Shown here one piece after another: positions 36,033-45,900 of a stretch of DNA of 64,000 nt. The first letter of the stretch is position 1. Each line of letters starts with the position of its first letter. This DNA is from Prosapia bicincta (taxonomy: Eukaryota > Arthropoda > Insecta > Hemiptera > Cercopidae), in NCBI GenBank assembly GCA_036971475.1, contig JBAIZL010000216.1, positions 188,501-252,500 of the forward strand, written 5' to 3'. The translations under genes and the position numbers were made by a program. The notes under the pieces are model-generated. The model was not told where the DNA came from. It did not search any database and worked only from the letters and a program-made list of their open reading frames with translations.

Positions 36033-36037
36033 CTTAC

Positions 36038-36049
36038 CTTAGAAGCCAT
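36038..36049 (-). CDS. RR-2 cuticular protein, exon 1 (MASK)
   Basis: The minus strand reads ATG GCT TCT AAG then GTAAGG. It joins in phase 0 to exon 2 at 35313, completing a signal peptide. The predicted leader is about 38 nt. Confidence 0.92.
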
Positions 36050-36083
36050 TTTCGTGCTATGTAAATGCCAATGTATAAATGAT

Positions 36084-36120
36084 GACTGATATCAAGATGC
36101 CGTGGCGCTACGTATATATA
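36084..36120 (-). promoter_or_regulatory. Core promoter of the MASK gene: TATA box and TATCAGTC initiator
   Basis: The minus strand has TATATATA at 36113-36120 and TATCAGTC at 36084-36091. The predicted +1 A is at 36087, 33 nt from the TATA start. The same initiator octamer stands at the same spacing upstream of the MACK gene. Confidence 0.75.
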
Positions 36121-37695
36121 CGTTTAACAAATCGTCAGTTCGCCCCGCTAAATAACACCTTTCACCCAACAACCACTGCTCCCCACTTTGCACTTGTTAT
36201 ATTTGTGGTACTTCCTATTTTAATTTTATGTCTGTGTTTAAGTTAGATCATCAAAAGTTAATCACATCTGCCTTAGGCCAAGAGCCAGACGGGTTTTCCC
36301 GCTTGCACCTGACCGCTAAGTACACCTTGTGCGTAATTCGTGATCAGTGCTCTAAATTCGTTTTCTGTTTTATTTCATCATGACATCGCACATGTTCGGT
36401 TTGTTGGCAAATTAATGTGGTTTTTTAATTCTAGAAAGTGTTATAAAAACTGTAAACTTAGAGACATAACGATACATATGCAAAGTATATTGTTGATAGC
36501 TTGCATCTTAATTAGACTACATTTCTGCAGTGCTTACAAATCTTTACGTAAGAGTTGGGTATATAAACACTTCGCAGATGAGCACGTAGAGCCTTCTTTC
36601 TTTCTTTGCGTTCAAGTTTACAGTGCGTGGAAAGATGTTTCATCCTTAGTAGTGCAGAAACGTCACCCTTTCTCGACTACACCAGTCTCAACAGACTAAA
36701 TGGGTAAACAGAATGGATGCCATGAATATCTCATCAACGTAAACGTCGTACAGCATGTTACAGCTAGAAGTGTACAAAAAGATTTACATTTTATAGACAA
36801 GGATTCTTCTACTTTTATATTTTTTTCTGAATTTCTACAATTTTTTTTTTATTGAGTAACTGAGGAAATAAAGTGTTTAGCCTGATTTAGTTTTCCAATT
36901 TATTAACGAGTCTTGTCATTTTTCTGATCAAATCAGCATAATCTGTGGTTTGCATGTGTTTAAAAGGCCGATACCTTATATGGCAGGATTTACCATGGTA
37001 CAGAGCTATTACAATGTTATATCCCTAAGTGGGTTGATCCTCATTGCCGTCTCTTACCGAACCTCGAGTCTATTCCAATATTTAGAAAAGTTATTTTTAG
37101 AAATATAAACATAATTTATTTGCCAATTTGTCATCGCATGGTAATGAATAATATCACAAACTTTATATTAGACATTAAGTGATGAAGGCACAGTATATGG
37201 GAAATCCGACGCTTTTCACGTTCTTCTTCAGTAAATATTTTGAACCGTGATAATAGAAATATTTCATAATAAACCTTTTGCTTTTTGTAATGTCAACTTT
37301 ATGTATGTTTTATTAGCTATTGCCATTCTTCTACCTAGATAAGTACAGGTATTGTTGAAAACAGAAATGTAGACATTTTATTAATTTTTCTACAGAACGA
37401 AATGTATTTCTATTTGGAATGTTTGAACCTGTTTTATACAACAAACATGCTCTTCCTTTCAATAAAAGTTGAATATTTTATTTTACCTAATTAAAATAAT
37501 CAAGATAAGAATAGCAGAGTTGTATAGAAACTGAGTTTGAAGCCAAATGAAAGTAAATTGTAAAGGGCCTCATAAATAACTGTTAGTTCCGAAGCAGGTT
37601 GGTTTTAATACTTACTATAATCTTGTCCGAGTGCTAAACTAATTTCTACAATCCCAACCATTAAATAAACAAAACCTTTTTAAAGTAGAATCGTG
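36121..37695. other. No gene recognised
   Basis: Region upstream of the MASK gene. A 119-codon plus frame (36340-36699) has no domain and poor coding character. The rest is AT-rich spacer. Confidence 0.45.
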
Positions 37696-38075
37696 CCCAA
37701 GTAAAAAGAATTATTAAATATGTTACTATTTAATAAATAATTATACCAATATAAATAAAGTAAAATAACTATAACATAAAATCAACTGTTTCATGAAATC
37801 ATGTTATCACTTATTTCAAGCCAAATGCGTAGAATAACTATATTGCATACCTTGCCCCTTTTGTGCAACTTGTTTCTCATACATATAACTAAAATAATCC
37901 ATTAAATATAATTAGGGTATTCATTTTTGAAAAAAAACTGTATTAACATCAATTATCCTTTCTATAAAAAATTGTATTTGAACTTGAGTGAATAAAAAGT
38001 ATTTTATTAACGATTGAAAATTTATATAAGATACATAAGGAGAGTGTGAACTAATTGAAGGAATTTAAAACCGAA
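37696..38075 (+). repeat. Interspersed repeat family A, copy 7
   Basis: Landmarks are AAAATCAACTGTTTCATG, AGAATAACTATATTGCATAC, ACTGTATTAACATCAATTAT, AACTTGAGTGAATAAAAAG and TTTATTAACGATTGAAAATT, ending at GGAGAGTGTGAACTAATTGA. The (AT)n tract is nearly absent in this copy. Confidence 0.75.
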
Positions 38076-38224
38076 AAATTCTCAAACGTTTGGCTTTAAA
38101 AATGTATGCACAAAATAATAAGGCTTAATTGCATCACGTCAGTCTTATTATAAAACGTAATTCCTCTTTCAAATCCTTCTATTATTTAACACTCTCTCTA
38201 CATATATATATATATTTATATTTA

Positions 38225-38502
38225 TATTTATATAGTGATATTTCATGTTGTCAATTATGTTTCCGTTGCACTGACTTTATGAAGTTATTATTATTACTTG
38301 TAAATAATTTTTTCCACCACTATGTGCAATAATTTTTCCTTGTGTGTTGAGGCACTTTTCAATCACTTGACCATTGTCGAATCCTAATGGATCTTAATGT
38401 ACGATTCGACAATGGTCAAGTGACCGAAAGGTGCCTCATCACACAAGGTAAAACTATTGCACTTAGTGGTGGAAAAAAGTATTTACAAGTAATAATAATA
38501 AC

Positions 38503-38506
<4 letters not shown>
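38225..38506. mobile_element. Foldback element with hammerhead-like core, nested in (AT)n of family A
   Basis: It begins with an inverted copy of the module seen in the 24.4-25.5 kb array (GATATTTCATG, TTTCCGTTGCACTGACTTTA). Then two arms of roughly 105 bp face each other: AAGTTATTATTATTACTTGT (38282-38301) against ACAAGTAATAATAATAACTT (about 38485-38504), with TTGACCATTGTCGAATC against GATTCGACAATGGTCAA near the centre. Confidence 0.8.
38403..38440 (+). ncRNA. Hammerhead-like motif with U3 and A8
   Basis: Stem I GAU/AUC (38403-38405 with 38438-38440), core UCGACAA (canonical CUGANGA with C3U, U4C and G8A), extra U38413, stem II GGUC/GACC with AAGU loop, GAA (38426-38428), stem III AGG/CCU with UG loop (38429-38436), C38437 before the predicted cleavage. 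Fold and spacing fit a hammerhead well, but three core positions differ, so activity is uncertain and probably lost. Confidence 0.5.
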
Positions 38507-38565
<59 letters not shown>

Positions 38566-38860
38566 ATCAAATTTTCAATCGTTAATGAAATACTTTTCAT
38601 TCGTCCACTCAAGTTCAAACACACATTTTTTCTAAACTTGTAGTGGATGACACTTAATGATTCTACAGTCTTTAAAATAATAACTCATTAATTAAATTTA
38701 TTTTATTAATTTCACTTTTTATTTTCCCACTTAATACTGTGATTTAGTGTTATGTATACACATAAATTATAACAATTGTAATTATTTAATAAAAAGTAAT
38801 TAAAATAATATTTTTTGGGTCTAAGTAGGAATTGACTTCCATTTAATACAAAGCATTGTT

Positions 38861-39089
38861 TATTGAGTATATTTTGGTCTTTATTAGTCTCTTATTTTTT
38901 GTGTCGAGTCAAGTATAATGTTGAGTTGCATTTTGTTTAAATACCTGGAAGCAAAAAACACAATCTTCATCTCTTTTATATTTTATCATTTTACATAATA
39001 ACATGAATAAATTTATTGAATAATCCGCAGAATACACTCTCCGGCTTTGTTTGTTATATTAACATTCAAACTCTATATTTGTACAAACG

Positions 39090-39164
<75 letters not shown>

Positions 39165-39190
39165 ATCAAATGTGTTTTCCTGTTAGAATA
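38861..39190. other. Spacer ending in (AT)n
   Basis: AT-rich, with no gene. A long (AT)n (39091-39160) leads into the large foldback that follows. Confidence 0.5.
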
Positions 39191-39246
39191 TTTTTAAGAT
39201 CAAATAATATACACAAATACAGGAATATTTAATTTATTGAATAATA

Positions 39247-39293
39247 AACTCAAAGCTTTTCTTTGGTTTACATTACCAACATCCTCAGGAGTT
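39247..39293 (-). ncRNA. Hammerhead ribozyme motif, left arm of the PLE palindrome
   Basis: Minus strand: stem I AACUC/GAGUU, CUGAGGA core (the variable N7 is G), extra U, stem II GUUGG/CCAAA with the pair next to GAA mismatched, GAA, stem III AAGCUU, U before cleavage. It differs from the right-arm motif only at that stem II pair. Confidence 0.7.
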
Positions 39294-39653
39294 ACAATAC
39301 TAAGAATGATAAAAAAAACTAACAAACATGAAGCTACTAGATAAAGCAATACACAGTTGCCAAATCTATTACAATATTGCCAAACCTATTCCACTGCTGC
39401 CACAACATTATATACATTGAACAAAGTATGGTATTTAGAACGTATTTGAATTTGTTCATCTAATTGTTAATAACAAATTAATAGATGAACAAATTCAAAT
39501 ATGTTCTAAATACCAAACTTTGTTCAATGTATATAATGTTGTGGCAGCAGTGGAATAGGTTTGGCAATATTGTAATAGATTTGGCAACTGTGTATTGCTT
39601 TATCTAGTAGCTTCATGTTTGTTAGACAGTTTTTTTATCATTCTTAGTATTGT

Positions 39654-39700
39654 AACTCCTGAGGATGTTGGTAATGTAAACCAACGAAAAGCTTTGAGTT
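39654..39700 (+). ncRNA. Hammerhead ribozyme motif, right arm of the PLE palindrome
   Basis: Stem I AACUC/GAGUU (39654-39658 with 39696-39700), CUGAGGA (39659-39665), extra U39666, stem II GUUGG/CCAAC (39667-39671 with 39681-39685), GAA (39686-39688), stem III AAGCUU (39689-39694), U39695 then predicted cleavage. All conserved positions are met and stem I is a full 5 bp. Confidence 0.82.
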
Positions 39701-39752
39701 TATTATTCAATAAATTAAATATTCCTGTATTTGTGTATATTATTTGATCTTA

Positions 39753-40400
39753 AAAAAATATATATATAGGCCTACATATATACGTCTTATATATTTATTT
39801 GATTTCGTTATAATATTTTTCATTTAGCTTCATTTTTTGTATCAGATTCAGGTGGTTGGGAGTATGACAAACAATCGCCATTAATAATTACTACTAAGAT
39901 ATCCCCGAGCAAACATGTCATTTCGTAATGTTATCCGTACCTCGTTGTAAGATACAGTTAGAGATGATTTGCTGTTTCAGTCTGGCAACCGGTTTCGTAA
40001 CTAATTGGGAAACGAAAAATACCAGAAAAAACCTGACGGAGAAGTGACGTGGACAGGACTTGTCTTGAGTTCTGGCTGCGTCAGAGATGCAACCAGCCAC
40101 GTTTGGTTCATATTAAGCAATATCGTAAGAAACATCGATTTATGATTGTGTAGTGCAATAAAGGAATACATTTTCTTTTCTTCTTCGCATTGCTAGTATT
40201 ATACAAGCCTCCTATCGGTTCTGTTGTTTCTATTCAGTTTGGTGAGTTTTTTGTGTATCTAATAATTTGCAAATCTATCTATGCCTCGTGTTCCACCCAC
40301 TTCAAGTTCCCGACCATGACTTACCCGTATTCCCATTTGATGATAATTGTGCCTTTAACCTCCCTAATTAAATGTAATCTTCAACAACCCTCTTCCCACA
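39753..40400. other. No gene recognised
   Basis: A 60-codon minus frame at 39918-40100 and a 92-codon plus frame at 40190-40468 lack domains. The latter runs into the tandem repeat. Confidence 0.4.
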
Positions 40401-41560
40401 AAGGAATGTATCAGGACTTCCTTAGACCCGGATACATGTCAGGTCTACTTTCGGTACGCTTGCAATGATTTTCCTCTATCCCCCGTAAACGATCATTTTA
40501 TCTTCCCTTAGCCCTACGAAATTCCATGTACACTTTATTACCTTCTGGATATATGTCAGGTCTACTTTCGGTACGCTAGCAATGATTTTCCTCTATCCCC
40601 CGTAAACGATCATTTTATCTTCCCTTAGCCCTACATAATTCCATGTACACCTTATTCCCTTCTTCTTACAAATGGATGAATCAGGACTTCTTTAGACCCG
40701 GATATATGTCAGGTCTACTTCCAGTACGCTAGCAATGGTTTTCCCCTATCCTCCGTAGACGATCATTTTATCTTTCCTTAGCCCTCATAAATCCATGTAC
40801 ACCTTATTCCCTTCTTCTTACAAATGGATGAATCAGGACTTCTTTAGACCCGGATATATGTCAGGTCTACTTCCAGTACGCTAGCAATGGTTTTCCCCTA
40901 TCCTCCGTAGACGATCATTTTATCTTTCCTTAGCCCTCATAAATCCATGTACACCTCATTTCCTTCTTCCTACAAAGGGATGCATCAGGACTTCTTTAGA
41001 CCCGGATATATGTCAGGTCTACTTTCGGTACGCTAGCAATGATTTTCCCCTATCCCCAGTAGACGATCATTTTATCTTCCCTTAGCCCTACATAATTCCA
41101 TGTACACCTTATTCCCTTCTTCTTACAAAGGGGTGCATCAGGACTTCTTTAGACCCGGATATATGTCAGGTCTACTTTCGGTACGCTAGCAATGATTTTC
41201 CCCTATCCCCAGTAGACGATCATTTTATCTTCCCTTAGCCCTACATAATTCCATGTACACCTTATTCCCTTCTTCTTACAAAGGGGTGCATCAGGACTTC
41301 TTAGACCCGGATATATGTCAGGTCTACTTTCGGTACGCTAGCAATGATTTTCCTCTATCCCTCGTAAACGATCATTTTATCTTCCTTTAGCCCTACATAA
41401 TTCCATGTACACCTTATTCCCTTCTTCTTACGGAAGGGGTGCATCAGGAATTCTTTAGACCCAGATTTTCCCCTATCCCCAGTAGACGATCATTTTATCT
41501 TTCCTTAGCCCTCTTAATTCCATGTACAGCTCATTTTCTTCTTCTTACAAAGGACCTCGC
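40400..41560. repeat. 152-bp tandem repeat, about seven copies
   Basis: The marker GGATA(T/C)ATGTCAGGTCTACTT recurs at 40430, 40547 (a unit shortened to 117 bp), 40700, 40852, 41004, 41157 and 41309, and the last unit is degenerate. Units share ACGATCATTTTATCTT and CCATGTACA. The array is C/T-rich on the plus strand. No coding or ribozyme signature is visible. Confidence 0.93.
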
Positions 41561-41721
41561 CTGGTACTAGATCCTGCAAACGTGACACCGTGACCCCTAT
41601 ATCCTCTACTAAGAGTTGTATCTGCCTACCTTGCCATATATAATTGCCTCAAAACTATAATAAAATCATTTTATCTCTAAAACTGCTTATGTTAGACGTA
41701 TTTCAATTCAATTTAGTTAAA

Positions 41722-41931
41722 TGCTGTGTCCGCCAAAATAAACAGTATTGAAACAGTTGTAAGATTTTATTCACATGGTTTTCTCAGCAGTAGTAGTTAG
41801 CTCCATGCAAGCAAAAACTAATGTTAAATGATACTCGTCAACACGAGTATGCGGCAACAATCAAAAGTCGCCACAGCTGATTCAGTTTAAGTACTGTTTA
41901 TTTTGGAGCACACGATAATATTATATTTAAT
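41722..41931. mobile_element. Short deletion derivative of the 12.5-kb mariner-type element
   Basis: The ends GTGTCCGCCAAAATAAACAG (about 41727-41746) and, inverted, GTACTGTTTATTTTGGAGCA (about 41900-41920) share CCAAAATAAACAGTA with the transposon at 12475-13022. The end also keeps CAGCTGATTCAGTTTAAGTA, matching CAGCTGGTTCAGTTTCAGTA there. At about 210 bp it has no transposase left. Confidence 0.7.
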
Positions 41932-42687
41932 TAGTTATTAATAATAACTTAATTACTTATATTTTGTTGCAGGTTTGTAAACAATCAAGAGTTGATTCAG
42001 CTTGGTTCAGCTAATGCTAAGTGAGTAATGCTTTTTGCATATTACACAATTAATGTTGCAAACACCCTTCGCAACAAATTCGTTCCCCTACAGAGGTTGC
42101 TGTGTGTTCTTTACTTTTACATCTGCCCGCCTGTTTTCCTCTTTCACCGATACAGAATTTTAAAATAACAATGTAACAGTTTTCCTTGTATTTAAAGTAA
42201 TATTCAAGCTATGTTTAATCGCTTGAGTTGTAGAGGTTTGTAACTCTCTAAATACTAGCGTATCCCTATATCAAGAGGAAGATTTCACCTAGTTGTATTG
42301 TTGGCATCTAAATATCCATATAAAAAAGATCTATTCTGCGTTTATGTGTATTCACGTTTTCATATTAGTTTATACAAAGTTGGCTTAAGTAGTCAATGCA
42401 CGATATTCGTAAATATAAAATAATATGCATTTGGTAAACGGCCAATGGCCTTAGTCACTATCTTAAATCTAAACGTAATATTGTACCGTAAAATCTTTAA
42501 GTTCTATTGCAAAATCGTTTAATGCTCGATCTGCTTTACGTTTAACATACGTTGGTGTTTGTTATTTGAATTTAAAGTCTACCCATGCAATTCATGTTTA
42601 TTTGAATACTCGAAATAAGAATTACATAAATTACAAAACTGTTGATCGTCGAATAAAAGATATATATTTTATTAATGCAACGTAATA
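41932..42687. other. No gene recognised
   Basis: AT-rich spacer without frames or repeats that I recognise. Confidence 0.45.
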
Positions 42688-42699
42688 ATGAATACACAA

Positions 42700-42915
42700 A
42701 AACCTCTTAATCACAAACTTTCTTTATTTTACCCGTATATAGGTTTCAGTTACCAAGTAACCATCCTCAGAGGGATATCATACAAAGACTGTTATTATTA
42801 GACTTGTAATTACAAAGTAGTCGTTGTATGTTATCCCTCTGAGGATGGTTACTTGGTAACTGAAATGTACATGAAGGTAAAATAAAGAAAGTTTGTGATT
42901 AAGAGGTTTTTGTGT
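42700..42915. mobile_element. Foldback element with hammerhead-type cores, adjoining the satellite
   Basis: The arms ACACAAAAACCTCTTAATCA (42694-42713) and TGATTAAGAGGTTTTTGTGT (about 42896-42915) are inverse complements, followed inward by CAAACTTTCTTTATTTTAC and its partner. Each arm holds CUGAGGA, an extra U, stem II GGUUAC/GUAACU and GAAA (42839-42865 plus; 42743-42770 minus). Stem III and stem I are only partly formed, so these look like decayed hammerheads. The 159-bp satellite begins about 30 bp after the right arm. Confidence 0.7.
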
Positions 42916-42945
42916 ATTTATTATTAAATTCAACCACAGTATATT

Positions 42946-45900
42946 CCTAATAAATAGTAATAATGTAACTTTTCGGCAACTAGTTCGTTGCCCTTATCAA
43001 GCCTGTTGTGCTATATAAAGCAAAGTCCTGGCATTTAACTTTCGCATTGTAATGTGAGGTGGCAAACCCAATACACTTCACCAAGAGCTCCCTTCGAGCT
43101 ATCGCCTAATAAATAGTAATAATGTAACTTTTCGGCAACTAGTTCGTTGCCCTTATCAAGCCTGTTGTGCTATATAAAGCAAAGTCCTGGCATTTAACTT
43201 TCGCATTGTAATGTGAGGTGGCAAACCCCCTACACTTCACCAAGAGCTTCCTTCGAGCTATCGCCTAATAAATAGTAATAATGTAACTTTTCGGCAACTA
43301 GTTCGTTGCCCTTATCAAGCCTGTTGTGCTATATAAAGCAAAGTCCTGGCATTTAACTTTCGCATTGTAATGTGAGGTGGCAAACCCCCTACACTTCACC
43401 AAGAGCTTCCTTCGAGCTATCGCCTAATAAATAGTAATAATGTAACTTTTCGGCAACTAGTTCGTTGCCCTTATCAAGCCTGTTGTGCTATATAAAGCAA
43501 AGTCCTGGCATTTAACTTTCGCATTGTAATGTGAGGTGGCAAACCCCCTACACTTCACCAAGAGCTTCCTTTGAGCTACCGCCTAATAAATAGTAATAAT
43601 GTAACGTTTCGGCAACTAGTTCGTTGCCCTTATCAAGCCTGTTGTGCTATATAAAGCAAAGTCCTGGCATTTAACTTTCGCATTGTAATGTGAGGTGGCA
43701 AACCCCCTACACTTCACCAAGAGCTTCCTTCGAGCTATCGCCTAATAAATAGTAATAATGTAACTTTTCGGCAACTAGTTCGTTGCCCTTATCAAGCCTG
43801 TTGTGCTATATAAAGCAAAGTCCTGGCATTTAACTTTCGCATTGTAATGTGAGGTGGCAAACCCCCTACACTTCATCAAGAGCTTCCTTCGAGCTATCGC
43901 CTAATAAATAGTAATAATGTAACTTTTCGGCAACTAGTTCGTTGCCCTTATCAAGCCTGTTGTGCTATATAAAGCAAAGTCCTGGCATTTAACTTTCGCA
44001 TTGTAATGTGAGGTGGCAAACCCCCTACACTTCACCAAGAGCTTCCTTCGAGCTATCGCCTAATAAATAGTAATAATGTAACTTTTCGGCAACTAGTTCG
44101 TTGCCCTTATCAAGCCTGTTGTGCTATATAAAGCAAAGTCCTGGCATTTAACTTTCGCATTGTAATGTGAGATGGCAAACCCCCTACACTTCACCAAGAG
44201 CTTCCTTCGAGCTATCGCCTAATAAATAGTAATAATGTAACGTTTCGGCAACTAGTTCGTTGCCCTTATCAAGCCTGTTGTGCTATATAAAGCAAAGTCC
44301 TGGCATTTAACTTTCGCATTGTAATGTGAGGTGGCAAACCCCCTACACTTCATCAAGAGCTTCCTTCGAGCTATCGCCTAATAAATAGTAATAATGTAAC
44401 TTTCGGCAACTAGTTCGTTGCCCTTATCAAGCCTGTTGTGCTATATAAAGCAAAGTCCTGGCATTTAACTTTCGCATTGTAATGTGAGGTGGCAAACCCC
44501 CTACACTTCACCAAGAGCTTCCTTCGAGCTATCGCCTAATAAATAGTAATAATGTAACTTTTCGGCAACTAGTTCGTTGCCCTTATCAAGCCTGTTGTGC
44601 TATATAAAGCAAAGTCCTGGCATTTAACTTTCGCATTGTAATGTGAGGTGGCAAACCCCCTACACTTCATCAAGAGCTTCCTTCGAGCTATCGCCTAATA
44701 AATAGTAATAATGTAACTTTTCGGCAACTAGTTCGTTGCCCTTATCAAGCCTGTTGTGCTATATAAAGCAAAGTCCTGGCATTTAACTTTCGCATTGTAA
44801 TGTGAGATGGCAAACCCCCTACACTTCACCAAGAGCTTCCTTCGAGCTATCGCCTAATAAATAGTAATAATGTAACTTTTCGGCAACTAGTTCGTTGCCC
44901 TTATCAAGCCTGTTGTGCTATATAAAGCAAAGTCCTGGCATTTAACTTTCGCATTGTAATGTGAGGTGGCAAACCCCCTACACTTCATCAAGAGCTTCCT
45001 TCGAGCTATCGCCTAATAAATAGTAATAATGTAACTTTTCGGCAACTAGTTCGTTGCCCTTATCAAGCCTGTTGTGCTATATAAAGCAAAGTCCTGGCAT
45101 TTAACTTTCGCATTGTAATGTGAGGTGGCAAACCCCCTACACTTCACCAAGAGCTTCCTTCGAGCTATCGCCTAATAAATAGTAATAATGTAACTTTTCG
45201 GCAACTAGTTCGTTGCCCTTATCAAGCCTGTTGTGCTATATAAAGCAAAGTCCAGGCATTTAACTTTCGCATTGTAATGTGAGGTGGCAAACCCCCTACA
45301 CTTCACCAAGAGCTTCCTTCGAGCTATCGCCTAATAAATAGTAATAATGTAACGTTTCGGCAACTAGTTCGTTGCCCTTATCAAGCCTGTTGTGCTATAT
45401 AAAGCAAAGTCCTGGCATTTAACTTTCGCATTGTAATGTGAGGTGGCAAACCCCCTACACTTCATCAAGAGCTTCCTTCGAGCTATCGCCTAATAAATAG
45501 TAATAATGTAACGTTTCGGCAACTAGTTCGTTGCCCTTATCAAGCCTGTTGTGCTATATAAAGCAAAGTCCTGGCATTTAACTTTCGCATTGTAATGTGA
45601 GGTGGCAAACCCCCTACACTTCATCAAGAGCTTCCTTCGAGCTATCGCCTAATAAATAGTAATAATGTAACTTTTCGGCAACTAGTTCGTTGCCCTTATC
45701 AAGCCTGTTGTGCTATATAAAGCAAAGTCCTGGCATTTAACTTTCGCATTGTAATGTGAGGTGGCAAACCCCCTACACTTCATCAAGAGCTTCCTTCGAG
45801 CTATCGCCTAATAAATAGTAATAATGTAACTTTTCGGCAACTAGTTCGTTGCCCTTATCAAGCCTGTTGTGCTATATAAAGCAAAGTCCTGGCATTTAAC

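Larger units (their letters stand above)
35314..36037 (-). other. Intron 1 of the MASK cuticular gene (724 bp)
   Basis: The donor is GTAAGGTTTG directly after ATG GCT TCT AAG; the acceptor is CTTACAG. Starting a few bases after the donor is a (TG)n tract (plus-strand CA, 35942-36030), then a decayed hammerhead-type foldback (35771-35940). Confidence 0.9.
38155..38860 (-). repeat. Interspersed repeat family A, copy 8, split by a nested foldback
   Basis: In reverse orientation the 3' end (AATCCTTCTATTATTTAAC, 38169-38187) and body (TTTTCAATCGTTAATGAAAT at about 38570, through AAAGTAATTAAAATAATATT) flank an (AT)n region into which about 290 bp of other repeats is inserted (38222-38510). Confidence 0.7.
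39193..39752. mobile_element. Near-perfect 560-bp inverted repeat made of two PLE 3' ends head to head
   Basis: Arms of about 270-280 bp are complementary almost throughout, from AAGATCAAATAATATACACA (39195-39214) against TGTATATTATTTGATCTT (about 39733-39750) to the centre near 39460-39482. In the right arm, plus strand, the PLE tail is readable: NKLIDEQIQI, then LFNVYNVV and a stop near 39560. GGCAGCAGTGGAATAGGTTT, a hammerhead motif and TTCCTGTATTTGTGTATATT follow. The left arm is its mirror. Each strand therefore carries a hammerhead. (AT)n or AT-rich sequence borders both sides. Confidence 0.85.
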
